Source of the DNA: Allomuricauda sp. M10
GTDB lineage: Bacteria; Bacteroidota; Bacteroidia; Flavobacteriales; Flavobacteriaceae
Direction of reading: 5' to 3'
NCBI RefSeq assembly: GCF_020782875.1
Contig: NZ_JAJGBN010000002.1
Location: 558,001-622,000, forward strand
DNA: 64,000 bases
Below are positions 52,909 through 60,995 of the stretch, piece by piece. The notes under the pieces were generated by a model. It saw only the letters and a program-made list of their open reading frames with translations. It had not been told where the DNA came from and ran no database searches. Each line of letters starts with the position of its first letter. The stretch's first letter is position 1. The translations under genes and the position numbers were made by a program.

Positions 52909-53961
52909 TTAGGCTCCACGTTTGATCTTTTGCTTTTGAAGGGGGTTTTTGGTCAATTCCATATACTCCATTCGGTTCCTAAACACCTGAATGGCAGTGA
53001 AAACCGCTTCCTTGAACGAACTCTCGTCCGCCTTGCCTTTTCCCGCAATTTCATAGGCAGTTCCGTGATCGGGAGAGGTGCGTACTTTGTCCAATCCGGC
53101 AGTGTAGTTCACACCTTTTCCAAAGGAAAGGGTCTTGAACGGTATCAGGCCTTGATCGTGATAGGCCGCCAATATGGCATCAAAATTTTGATGGGTATTG
53201 GAACCAAAAAAGCTATCGGCCGAATATGGACCGTACACCAAGGTCCCTTTATTGAACAGTTCTTGGATCACCGGTTTCAATATCTTATCATCCTCTTCAC
53301 CAATCGTTCCATTGTCACCACTATGAGGATTGATGCCCAACAAGGCGATTTTCGGTCTGCGGATCCCAAAATCCATTTGAAGGGATTTTTCCATGACAGC
53401 CACTTTGTTGCGAATCAATTTTGGTGTAATGGCCTGTGCCACATCCTTCACCGCAATATGGTCGGTGAGCAAACCCACTCGCAGGGAATCCGCCACCATG
53501 AACATCAGGCTTTCCCCTTTCAGTTCCTTGGCCAAATAATCGGTATGGCCTGGGAATTTAAAATCCTCTGCCTGTATGTTGTTCTTGTTGATGGGCGCGG
53601 TGACCAGCACATCGATCTCACCATCTTTTAAAGCTTTAACCGCCGCCTTTAGGGATTGAATGGCCAGTGCCCCGGCTTCTTTGGTGGCCTGTCCATATTC
53701 AATTTGGGGAGCTTCTTTCCAAACGTTCACAATATTGATCTTGCCATCCACGGCTTGGGAAGTATCCTTTGCCCCGTTAAAGGTTATATCAATGCCCAAA
53801 TCGGTCTTTTGTTGGGTAATGGTCTTGTTCGATGCAAATAGGATGGGGGTGCAAAAATCCAACATTCTTGCATCCTCAAAGGTTTTGAGTGCCACTTCGC
53901 ACCCAATGCCGTTGATGTCCCCAATGGAAATCCCCAGCTTTATTTTTTGCGTTTCCTCCAT
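52909..53961 (-). CDS. pdxA: 4-hydroxythreonine-4-phosphate dehydrogenase
   Basis: A 350-residue enzyme of the DXP-dependent pyridoxal phosphate pathway; it oxidises 4-phosphohydroxy-L-threonine with NAD. Signatures are the N-terminal KLGISIGDINGIGCEVALK, APINKNNIQ, FPGHTDYLAKEL with a metal histidine, LTDHIAVKDV, INPHSGDNGTIGEEDD and AAYHDQGLIPFKTL near 270. The start is the ATG at 53961 (MEETQKIK); the frame reaches 53997 but that stretch holds promoter elements. It is divergent from ribE, with 58 bases between the start codons. Confidence 0.96.
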   Translation of the reverse strand: MEETQKIKLGISIGDINGIGCEVALKTFEDARMLDFCTPILFASNKTITQQKTDLGIDITFNGAKDTSQAVDGKINIVNVWKEAPQIEYGQATKEAGALAIQSLKAAVKALKDGEIDVLVTAPINKNNIQAEDFKFPGHTDYLAKELKGESLMFMVADSLRVGLLTDHIAVKDVAQAITPKLIRNKVAVMEKSLQMDFGIRRPKIALLGINPHSGDNGTIGEEDDKILKPVIQELFNKGTLVYGPYSADSFFGSNTHQNFDAILAAYHDQGLIPFKTLSFGKGVNYTAGLDKVRTSPDHGTAYEIAGKGKADESSFKEAVFTAIQVFRNRMEYMELTKNPLQKQKIKRGA

Positions 53962-53981
53962 ATAATCAATGCCGTTATGGC

Positions 53982-54002
53982 TACTTTTGCAATACAAAAC
54001 TA
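53982..54002. promoter_or_regulatory. Face-to-face -7 boxes between pdxA and ribE
   Basis: Plus strand: TACTTTTG at 53982-53989, pointing to ribE (leader about 24 bases). Minus strand: TAGTTTTG at 54002-53995, pointing to pdxA (leader about 26 bases). Both match TAnnTTTG perfectly; neither has a good -33 TTG. The two promoter cores interlock, so polymerases would compete for the site. Confidence 0.45.
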
Positions 54003-54019
54003 GTCAATTAATAATACAC

Positions 54020-54610
54020 ATGTTCACAGGGATCATAGAGACTTTGGGGAAAGTTGAAAAGCTTGAAAAAGAAGGGGGTAATCTGCACATCACCATTTCT
54101 TCGGATATTACATCGGAACTTAAAATTGACCAAAGCGTTGCCCATAACGGCGTGTGTTTAACGGTGGTTTCCTTGAGAGATGACCAATATACCGTTACGG
54201 CCATTGAAGAGACCCTAAGCAAGACAAACCTTGATGAACTTACCTTGGAAAACGAGGTGAACCTGGAGCGTGCCATGGTGCTAGGCGCCCGTTTGGATGG
54301 CCATATCGTTCAAGGTCACGTGGACCAAACCGCGGTTTGCGCCTCCGTTGAAGAAAAGGATGGTAGCTGGGTATTCACTTTTACCTATGATTCCGGTCTT
54401 AACAATGTGACCATTGAAAAAGGATCCATTACTGTTGATGGGGTAAGCCTAACCGTTGTGGATTCCCAAAAAGACCGATTCAGTGTGGCCATTATTCCTT
54501 ATACCTATGAGCACACCCGTTTTCATACCTACAAAGTAGGCACAACGGTTAACCTAGAGTTTGATGTTGTTGGAAAATATGTAGCCCGGTTGTTGTCGCT
54601 TCGGGATTAA
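54020..54610 (+). CDS. ribE: Riboflavin synthase, alpha subunit
   Basis: A 196-residue enzyme that dismutates two 6,7-dimethyl-8-ribityllumazine molecules into riboflavin. It starts MFTGIIETLG, the invariant opening, and has the two lumazine-binding repeats: the first with VAHNGVCLTV near 40, the second with GHIVQGHVDQTA near 95 and KGSITVDGVSLTVV near 135. The upstream extension to 53969 is rejected. It converges on the symporter gene, with the two stop codons overlapping by four bases. Confidence 0.97.
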   Translation: MFTGIIETLGKVEKLEKEGGNLHITISSDITSELKIDQSVAHNGVCLTVVSLRDDQYTVTAIEETLSKTNLDELTLENEVNLERAMVLGARLDGHIVQGHVDQTAVCASVEEKDGSWVFTFTYDSGLNNVTIEKGSITVDGVSLTVVDSQKDRFSVAIIPYTYEHTRFHTYKVGTTVNLEFDVVGKYVARLLSLRD

Positions 54611-56415
54611 AAAACGTTTTTCATTCCTTTCCATACCCTTAGCAATACGAAGGCAGAAACTACAACCAGTGCGGTAAGTCCCATCGCCAATTTGTACTCT
54701 CCATAGATCCAATACCCTGTGGCGAACATGATCGAGTAGATCAATACCACACCAGATAGCATAGCTTTAATTCCGGAAGGTACGCTCCATTTTTCATTGG
54801 TCTTAACGATTTCGACGTTGTCCTCTTTGGCTTCATCCACAATCTTTGACCAACCTGGACCTCCAGGTTGAATTTTGAGGTAAAAGCTTCGAAGCACTTC
54901 TTTGCTTTCAGGTTGCGTTACGAAAGTCGCCGTTAACCATATAATAGAGGTCACTACCATAATAAAGGGTAAATCGGCCCATTCTGGAAAAACTCCTGTT
55001 TCAGGGGCAAAAAGAAACTCTCTTAAGGATGTGGTTTCTAAAAGAACCGCTAAAATTCCCGAAGCAAACATGGCCGTTATTTCACTCCATGCGTTGATAC
55101 GCCACCAGAACCAACGTAAAATAAAGATCAGTCCAGTACCCGCACCAAAGGAAAGCAACAGGTTGAAAACTCCCATGGCATCTTGAAGGGCCAAGGCCAA
55201 AAAGGCGCTTAACACCATCAATATTACCGTGGATATCCTTCCCACATTTACCATTTGCTTTTCTGAAGCATTGGGATTTATCTGTTGTTTGTAAAAATCA
55301 TATACAATGTAGGATGACCCCCAGTTCAATTGGGTAGAAATAGTAGACATGTATGCCGCCACCAAAGAGGCCAGAACAATTCCCAAAAGACCTGTTGGCA
55401 ATTTGGTCATCATAGCAGAATAGGCCAAATCATGTCCCAATTTATCTTCGGTTACATTGGGGAATGCTTCATGGATGCTGGCAATGTCCGGATAAACCAC
55501 CAATGAGGCCAAAGCCACTAAAATCCATGGCCAAGGACGCAAAGCATAGTGCATAATGTTGAAAAAGAAAGTCGCCCCGATAGCGTGGTTTTCATTTTTG
55601 GCTGCCAACATACGCTGTGCGATATAGCCTCCACCGCCTGGCTCCCCACCTGGGTACCAAGAGCTCCACCATTGTACCGCCAAAGGAATGATCAAAGCCG
55701 TAATCAAGGCTTTTTTATCGTTGAAATCGGGAAGGATACTCAATTTCCCTTTTACATTCTCATTTTCAAGGATGGCCTGCAATCCACCTACTTCTGGAAG
55801 ATTAACAAGATAAATGGCGGCCCCGATGGCTCCTGCCATGGCCACAAAAAAGAGGAAGAAATCACTGTAAACTACTCCTTTGAATCCACCCAAGGCACTA
55901 AAAATTACCGTGATAAGACCTGCACTCACTACTGTAACCCATGGATCAAGGCCCAACATGACCCCCCCGATCTTAATAGCCGCCAAAGTAACGGAGGCCA
56001 TGGTAATCACATTAAAAAGGACACCGAGATAAATCGCTCTAAATTTTCTTAGAAAACTAGCGGGCTTGCCTCCATATCGAATGGCGTAAAACTCCAGATC
56101 CGTATTCACGTTGGATTTTCTCCAAAGCTTTGCGTACACAAAAACGGTCAACATCCCCGTCAACAAAAAGCACCACCAGCCCCAGTTTCCGGAAACCCCG
56201 TTGGAACGCACCAAATTGGTCACCAAATTAGGCGTGTCCGTAGAAAATGTGGTGGCCACCATGGACAACCCCAAGAGCCACCATGGCATACTGCGCCCGG
56301 ACAAAAAGTACTCGGCTGAATCTTTTCCTGATTTTTTGGATACGTAGACCCCGATAAAAAGAACAAGGGCAAAAAACCCAAAAATGATAATGTAATCAAT
56401 AAGCTTAAGTTCCAT
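54607..56415 (-). CDS. Sodium:solute symporter (SSS family)
   Basis: A 602-residue inner-membrane protein with 13-15 hydrophobic helices of the LeuT-like SSS family, which couples uptake to the sodium gradient. It begins LIDYIIIFGFFALVLFIGVYVSKKSGKDSAEYFLSGRSMPWW, typical for the family, with the sodium-site region STDTPNLVTNLV near 60 and ALGGFKGVVYSDFFLFFVAMAGAIGAA near 175. The substrate could be a sugar, amino acid or vitamin; neighbours give no clear hint. Its 3' end overlaps that of ribE by four bases. Confidence 0.9.
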   Translation of the reverse strand: MELKLIDYIIIFGFFALVLFIGVYVSKKSGKDSAEYFLSGRSMPWWLLGLSMVATTFSTDTPNLVTNLVRSNGVSGNWGWWCFLLTGMLTVFVYAKLWRKSNVNTDLEFYAIRYGGKPASFLRKFRAIYLGVLFNVITMASVTLAAIKIGGVMLGLDPWVTVVSAGLITVIFSALGGFKGVVYSDFFLFFVAMAGAIGAAIYLVNLPEVGGLQAILENENVKGKLSILPDFNDKKALITALIIPLAVQWWSSWYPGGEPGGGGYIAQRMLAAKNENHAIGATFFFNIMHYALRPWPWILVALASLVVYPDIASIHEAFPNVTEDKLGHDLAYSAMMTKLPTGLLGIVLASLVAAYMSTISTQLNWGSSYIVYDFYKQQINPNASEKQMVNVGRISTVILMVLSAFLALALQDAMGVFNLLLSFGAGTGLIFILRWFWWRINAWSEITAMFASGILAVLLETTSLREFLFAPETGVFPEWADLPFIMVVTSIIWLTATFVTQPESKEVLRSFYLKIQPGGPGWSKIVDEAKEDNVEIVKTNEKWSVPSGIKAMLSGVVLIYSIMFATGYWIYGEYKLAMGLTALVVVSAFVLLRVWKGMKNVF

Positions 56416-56455
56416 ACGTTTGGTTTGGCAAGAGATAAAGATAGCCTTTTTGGGT

Positions 56456-56463
56456 TACTTTTG
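56456..56463 (+). promoter_or_regulatory. Candidate -7 box of the TauE/SafE-type gene
   Basis: TACTTTTG matches TAnnTTTG; transcription would start near 56469, with a leader of about 15 bases. No TTG is present at the expected -33 distance. Confidence 0.4.
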
Positions 56464-56483
56464 TACATGACCAATACTTCTTC

Positions 56484-57239
56484 ATGCTACTTTCTTCCCT
56501 TTCTGATATTTCGATAACCGCTTGGACCATGGCAGCCACTGCTGTTTTCCTGATGGGAATCTCAAAGGCGGGGCTCAAGGGCATGTCCATTTTTAACGTT
56601 ACGCTGATGGCGCTTGCCTTCGGTTCCCGCACTTCTACCGGGATTTTTATTCCTTTATTATTGGTGGGAGATGTGTTTGCGGTGGTCTATTACAACCGTC
56701 ATGCCCAGTGGAAATACATCTATCGATTTATGCCCTGGATGGTCATTGGAATATTAATCGGGGTCGTAATCGGTAAAGACCTTCCCGAAAAGGAATTCAA
56801 ATGGGGCATGGCAATCGTTATTTTCCTGAGCTTGGGCATGTTGGTTTGGTGGGACCGAAGAAAATCGGAAAATGTGCCCACCCATTGGTTGTTTGCTGGT
56901 ACTATGGGAATTTTGGCCGGCATTTGCACTATGATCGGCAATTTGGCGGGAGCGTTCACCAACATTTTCTTTTTGGCGATGCGTTTGCCGAAAAATGAAT
57001 TTGTAGGCACGGCAGCTTGGTTATTCTTGATTACCAATCTTTTTAAACTGCCTTTTCATATTTGGGTATGGAATACTATTACCGAAGAAAGTTTGGCCAT
57101 TAATCTTAGGTTGCTGCCCGCTATTTTAGCGGGGTTAGTCCTGGGAGTATTTTTGGTGAAGCAAATCAACGAGAAAAACTATAAGCGTTTTATTTTGGTG
57201 GTGACTGCCATCGGGGCGCTTGCTATTCTTTTTAAGTAA
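56484..57239 (+). CDS. TauE/SafE-type anion exporter-like membrane protein
   Basis: A 251-residue membrane protein with about eight helices. The family's repeat pattern is visible: FLMGISKAGLKGMSIFNVTLMALAFGSRTSTGIFIPLL near residue 18, and GILAGICTMIGNLAGAFTNIFFLAMRLPKNEFVGTAAWLFLITN near 148. Members export sulphite, sulphoacetate or related organosulphur anions; the substrate here is unknown. It is divergent from the symporter, with 68 bases between the start codons, and is followed by a strong bidirectional terminator. Confidence 0.85.
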   Translation: MLLSSLSDISITAWTMAATAVFLMGISKAGLKGMSIFNVTLMALAFGSRTSTGIFIPLLLVGDVFAVVYYNRHAQWKYIYRFMPWMVIGILIGVVIGKDLPEKEFKWGMAIVIFLSLGMLVWWDRRKSENVPTHWLFAGTMGILAGICTMIGNLAGAFTNIFFLAMRLPKNEFVGTAAWLFLITNLFKLPFHIWVWNTITEESLAINLRLLPAILAGLVLGVFLVKQINEKNYKRFILVVTAIGALAILFK

Positions 57240-57260
57240 AAATGAATATTCAAAAAATAA

Positions 57261-57290
57261 AAAGCCCCATCCATTGATGGGGCTTTTCTA
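57261..57290. terminator. Bidirectional terminator between TauE-type and M14 genes
   Basis: Eleven perfect pairs (AAAGCCCCATC with GATGGGGCTTT, loop CATT) with T-rich flanks on both strands, placed between convergent genes. It serves both. Confidence 0.9.
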
Positions 57291-57307
57291 TTTAAAAAAA
57301 AGTCTTC

Positions 57308-59920
57308 CTATTCCGAAGCGCCTTCGTATATCGCATTGAAAATCAGCTTGTATGTTCCTCTGGGTTGCCCACGGAACTGTGGCCTAAAGGCAAACAAAAT
57401 ACAGGAACCTTTTCCGTAATTGGCCTGTACCAATGCGGGTTTTTTGGCAATGTAGCGTTCCTCGCCCATGGCCCAACCACTCATCAACAAGTTCTTGGCG
57501 GCATAGGTGGCGATCACTTTTACATCAGGAGTCGGGGCATCTTTAATATCCTCTTTACCGCCCTCTCCGGTTTTGTTCTGCTTGTCGATTACGAAAGCAC
57601 GGCTTCTGTTAAAGGAAACCGCAACGGTATCCTTCATACCAAACGCCAAAGGATTGGTAGTGTCTATTCCTGTTCTGATCAATGATCCCGGAATGAAGAA
57701 ATCCTTGCTGTCCGCGCCTTCCACGGCATCACGTAATGGAAGACCGAATTGCTCAATAACGAAATCACTCGCTTCATCAAAGGCAATCAAGGTTCCTCCT
57801 TCTTTAACATAATTGCTCAACGCCAAAGAACCATCCAACCCAATTCCGCCAGTAAATTGCTCTGGCATATCTAACACGTTGTGCCCATGCAAAATGGAAT
57901 TTGGTCTTTGAGATGGGATGATAATGGCGTCATACTTGGAAAGATCTTTCATCTTAATGTCCTTGTCATGAAGGGTGTCCACATCAAAGGCATATTCATC
58001 CATAACAAAACGGGTCCATCCTTCATCCATATTGGAAACCCAAGATTTGTAAAGGCCAACTTTCGGCGAATGGATTTTTTTCAACTGCACTTCTGGTTTT
58101 GCCATCAATCCAGTGAATTCCAAACCATATTCCTTGCTCAAGGATTCAATCAATGCATTGTCTCCAGATACAATATAGGAACCGGCAGGAAAAGTCACTT
58201 TTCCAGACTTGAATTCAGTCATAGCTTTATATGCAGTTCCACCTGCCTTCAATACTTTATTGGTCACTGCTACGGAAGCATTGGTGTTCACGCTCAACGC
58301 ATACCCAAATGAGGCGCTTTTTGACACGCTTCCTTCATAATAATCTACCAATCCGGTAACTTTTTCGGTAGGCGCCTTGAAAGATTCCTTGATCTTGTCC
58401 ACATCTACACCCATCTGCAAAGGCAAAGTCCATCCTGCCAAATCATAGGGGGTATCCGGAGGTCCGCCTGGATATTGAAAACGGGTGGGGTAGTTTTGTT
58501 TCTCCATCAAATCAGTCAAATATGGTCTAAAGGCCTGACCGGAATAGATCACATAGGTTCCCTTTTCGTATTTTTTATCATTTAGGGTAAAATCCTTGGT
58601 TGCCCTTTCTATTTCAACACCGCCGCGTAGCAACACGTTTACGAGGTTTACGGCTTCAAAGGAATCCCATTGGTTTTTATCGATGATGTAGGCAAAGGGT
58701 CCTTCCTTGTTACCCTTATCCATCGCAGATTTACCCATTTTGTAGATGTTGTACAGGTAATTTTCCTTGCGGTCAGCTGCTAAGTCCAAAGTGGCCCAAG
58801 TAGCGGTCAACATATAATCCACGGCATCCCTAAAATGCGATTCTCCGCCTTTCCACGGATCGGGATACATGATGTCTGTACCATCCGTTGGAGCACCAGC
58901 TACCGTTTTTGGAAGTTTCTCAGGGTCGTAAAACCTAGGAGTTGGAGTGGTATGTCCGGTTTCGGTCAAAATACCGATCATGTTGTGGTAGTAAGGAACC
59001 GTACGGCCACCTCCGTTCCAGAACATGGTATAAAAGTTATCCGCAATTGCCCCCGGCATATTTTCCAATGAAAATCTTTTGGACATGGCAGAACCTACCT
59101 CACTTACTGCGGCAGTTATAGCTGGATGGATGTTTGGGTTAACGGGATCTGCATAAGGTGGAATAGAAATTTTGGACCATGCTGGGGAAGATTGATGGTG
59201 GTTGTACACAATCTGTGGGTACCATTCGTTATAAAGGATCTTGGTCACATTATAGGTTTCCGGCATATTGTTCATAAACCAGTCCCTGTTATTGTCGTGG
59301 CCCATATAGTAATGGTAAAGAACCGGTGGGTGCGAGGTTTCGTAGGCAGTACCCAGATTTTTACGGTACCAATCCACTACAATGTCCAACCCATCAGGAT
59401 TCATAACGGGCATTAACAAGGTAATCACGTTTTCCCTGATTTTTTTCATTTCCGCCGTTTCAGAAGTAGCCATGGTATAGGCCAATTCAGAAGTCATTTG
59501 TCCGTGGGCCAGCTCCGTGGAGTGCATTCCACCGTCTATCCAAACAATTGCTTTGCCTTCTTCGGAAAGCTTGGTGGCCTCGTCATCACTGATGCGGGCA
59601 CGGGCCAATTTGGTACTGATATCCTTCCACTTGTCCAGTTGGGCCAAGTTTTCTTCTGTGGAAATAAAAAGAAGGTACATTTTACGGCCTAAAACGGTTT
59701 CCCCGATTTCAATTTTCTTGACACGGTTGGATGCATTATCCAATTTGGTCAGATAATCTTCTATTTGGGCATAATCTGCCAATTTGTAGTCGTCTCCCAC
59801 CCGAAAGCCATAAACGTCTTTGGGGGATGGCACATTTTGCGCAACAATGGATGAAGCACATGCCAAAGACATCGTTGCTGAGAACAGCAATGCCTTAAGG
59901 TTTGCAATTTTAAAAGTCAT
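57308..59920 (-). CDS. Secreted M14 family zinc carboxypeptidase
   Basis: An 870-residue peptidase with a signal peptide (residues 1-28, ending SIVAQ). The M14 zinc site is present: His133 and Glu136 in DGGMHSTELAHGQ, and the third histidine at 241 or 242 in VYNHHQSSP. MNPDGLDIVVDWYRKN (173 onwards) is the substrate-binding segment. The long C-terminal half includes a class I glutamine-amidotransferase-like region (KVGLYKSWVSNMDEGWTRFVMDEY onwards, SKYDAIIIPSQRP), as in other large Bacteroidetes M14 proteins. It probably digests peptides in the periplasm or outside. It stands alone, flanked by terminators on both sides. Confidence 0.92.
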   Translation of the reverse strand: MTFKIANLKALLFSATMSLACASSIVAQNVPSPKDVYGFRVGDDYKLADYAQIEDYLTKLDNASNRVKKIEIGETVLGRKMYLLFISTEENLAQLDKWKDISTKLARARISDDEATKLSEEGKAIVWIDGGMHSTELAHGQMTSELAYTMATSETAEMKKIRENVITLLMPVMNPDGLDIVVDWYRKNLGTAYETSHPPVLYHYYMGHDNNRDWFMNNMPETYNVTKILYNEWYPQIVYNHHQSSPAWSKISIPPYADPVNPNIHPAITAAVSEVGSAMSKRFSLENMPGAIADNFYTMFWNGGGRTVPYYHNMIGILTETGHTTPTPRFYDPEKLPKTVAGAPTDGTDIMYPDPWKGGESHFRDAVDYMLTATWATLDLAADRKENYLYNIYKMGKSAMDKGNKEGPFAYIIDKNQWDSFEAVNLVNVLLRGGVEIERATKDFTLNDKKYEKGTYVIYSGQAFRPYLTDLMEKQNYPTRFQYPGGPPDTPYDLAGWTLPLQMGVDVDKIKESFKAPTEKVTGLVDYYEGSVSKSASFGYALSVNTNASVAVTNKVLKAGGTAYKAMTEFKSGKVTFPAGSYIVSGDNALIESLSKEYGLEFTGLMAKPEVQLKKIHSPKVGLYKSWVSNMDEGWTRFVMDEYAFDVDTLHDKDIKMKDLSKYDAIIIPSQRPNSILHGHNVLDMPEQFTGGIGLDGSLALSNYVKEGGTLIAFDEASDFVIEQFGLPLRDAVEGADSKDFFIPGSLIRTGIDTTNPLAFGMKDTVAVSFNRSRAFVIDKQNKTGEGGKEDIKDAPTPDVKVIATYAAKNLLMSGWAMGEERYIAKKPALVQANYGKGSCILFAFRPQFRGQPRGTYKLIFNAIYEGASE

Positions 59921-60074
59921 TTTTTTGAATTAGTTAGAATTGGACTGAAAATTAAGTATTTGTGTGGAGGAAAATAAATGGATAGCTGTTGAATTTCCTT
60001 TAGCTTTCCTTTTTTGGGGGTTTGGTGATCAAGGGGGATAAAAATCATCAAATTGATAGGTTTCCCTTTATTTG

Positions 60075-60104
60075 AAAGGGCCTCCCAGTTTGGGAGGCCC
60101 TTTT
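60075..60104. terminator. Strong terminator downstream of the gluconate-dehydrogenase-like gene
   Basis: Thirteen perfect pairs (AAAGGGCCTCCCA with TGGGAGGCCCTTT) around a three-base loop, with T-rich sequence on both sides. It lies 17 bases past the stop of the minus-strand gene. Confidence 0.9.
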
Positions 60105-60121
60105 ATTGTGTGTTGTGTTTC

Positions 60122-60775
60122 CTATTCGGACCAGGCCTTTCCGCCGGTAAGTTCCTGTAGGTCGCCACAGGGGATATACTCCCCAGGGATCGGTAGGTAG
60201 GCAAGCACCTCCTCGCCGACCTTCTCCGAGGACTTGTAGGCCCATGTGGCCAGGTCCCTGAGCTCGTTGGCGAAGGTGTAGCGCGCCACTTCCTCGTCCA
60301 GGGTGGCCTCGCCGCCCTGCATCACGGCCTGCATGTAGCCCATAACGGCCTCGAAGTGCGCCTTTTCCTCCTCGTCGGTGCGCTTTCTCAGGTAGGTGGC
60401 CAGCACTGGCTCTATGTCCGCCGCCTCCAGTTCCGCGAGCTCCGTCTTGCCGGAGCCCTCCAGTGCCTTGTCGTAGAACTTGCCCATCTTCATCATGGTG
60501 AACTCCCGCTGGTCAAGGGGCATCACCTGGTCAAGGTAGGCGTCTATGAAGCCGTGCACGTTCACCTCGGTGGCCGAGGGGGTATCGGTCTTGGGAAGGA
60601 TCACGTCCAGGGTGGTGGCCAGGGCCTGTCCCTGTCCCTTGTCCAGATAGGCGGGGACCCACTCCGCGTAGGCGGGCTTGTCCTTGCAGCTCTGGAGCAG
60701 GCTTAACAGTGTAGGGGTCGCCACGGCGTAGCCGAAGGCCATCCCCATGTTTTTGAGTGCTGATCTTCTTTCCAT
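60122..60775 (-). CDS. Gluconate 2-dehydrogenase subunit 3 family protein, GC-rich gene
   Basis: A 217-residue protein with an N-terminal RRSALKNMGMAFGYAVATPTLLSLLQSC, a twin-arginine-type export signal ending in a possible lipobox cysteine. The rest matches the small helical subunit that accompanies GMC flavoproteins (LATTLDVILPKTDTPSATEVNVHGFIDAYLDQVM, FANELRDLATWAYKSSEKVGEEVLAYLPIPGEYIPC). It helps to export and anchor the catalytic subunit. Its ATG overlaps the GMC stop by one base (TAATG), so the two are coupled. Two 60-base samples give 62-65% GC with G/C-ending codons throughout, unlike every other gene here. Confidence 0.88.
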   Translation of the reverse strand: MERRSALKNMGMAFGYAVATPTLLSLLQSCKDKPAYAEWVPAYLDKGQGQALATTLDVILPKTDTPSATEVNVHGFIDAYLDQVMPLDQREFTMMKMGKFYDKALEGSGKTELAELEAADIEPVLATYLRKRTDEEEKAHFEAVMGYMQAVMQGGEATLDEEVARYTFANELRDLATWAYKSSEKVGEEVLAYLPIPGEYIPCGDLQELTGGKAWSE

Positions 60776-60995
60776 TATATGTTTCCTTTTTTGAGTTCCT
60801 GGGCGGCATGGTTGGCGGCCCTTGCGGTGAATGCCATGTAGGTGAGCGAGGGGTTCACGCAGTTGGCCGAAGTCATGAACGCACCATCGGTCACGTACAC
60901 GTTCTTACAGGTGTGCACCTGGTTGTACCCATTGACCACGGAGGTCTTGGGGTCAAGGCCCATACGGGCGGTGCCCATCTCGTGGATACCCAAGC
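60122..60995. other. GC-rich patch with a sharp boundary inside the GMC gene
   Basis: Hand-counted 60-base samples give 65% GC (60241), 62% (60541) and 57% (60901), but 43% at 61081. The change falls at about 60990, at the codons for GIHEMGTARMG of the GMC protein. The other edge coincides with the stop codon of the subunit-3 gene. Confidence 0.75.
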
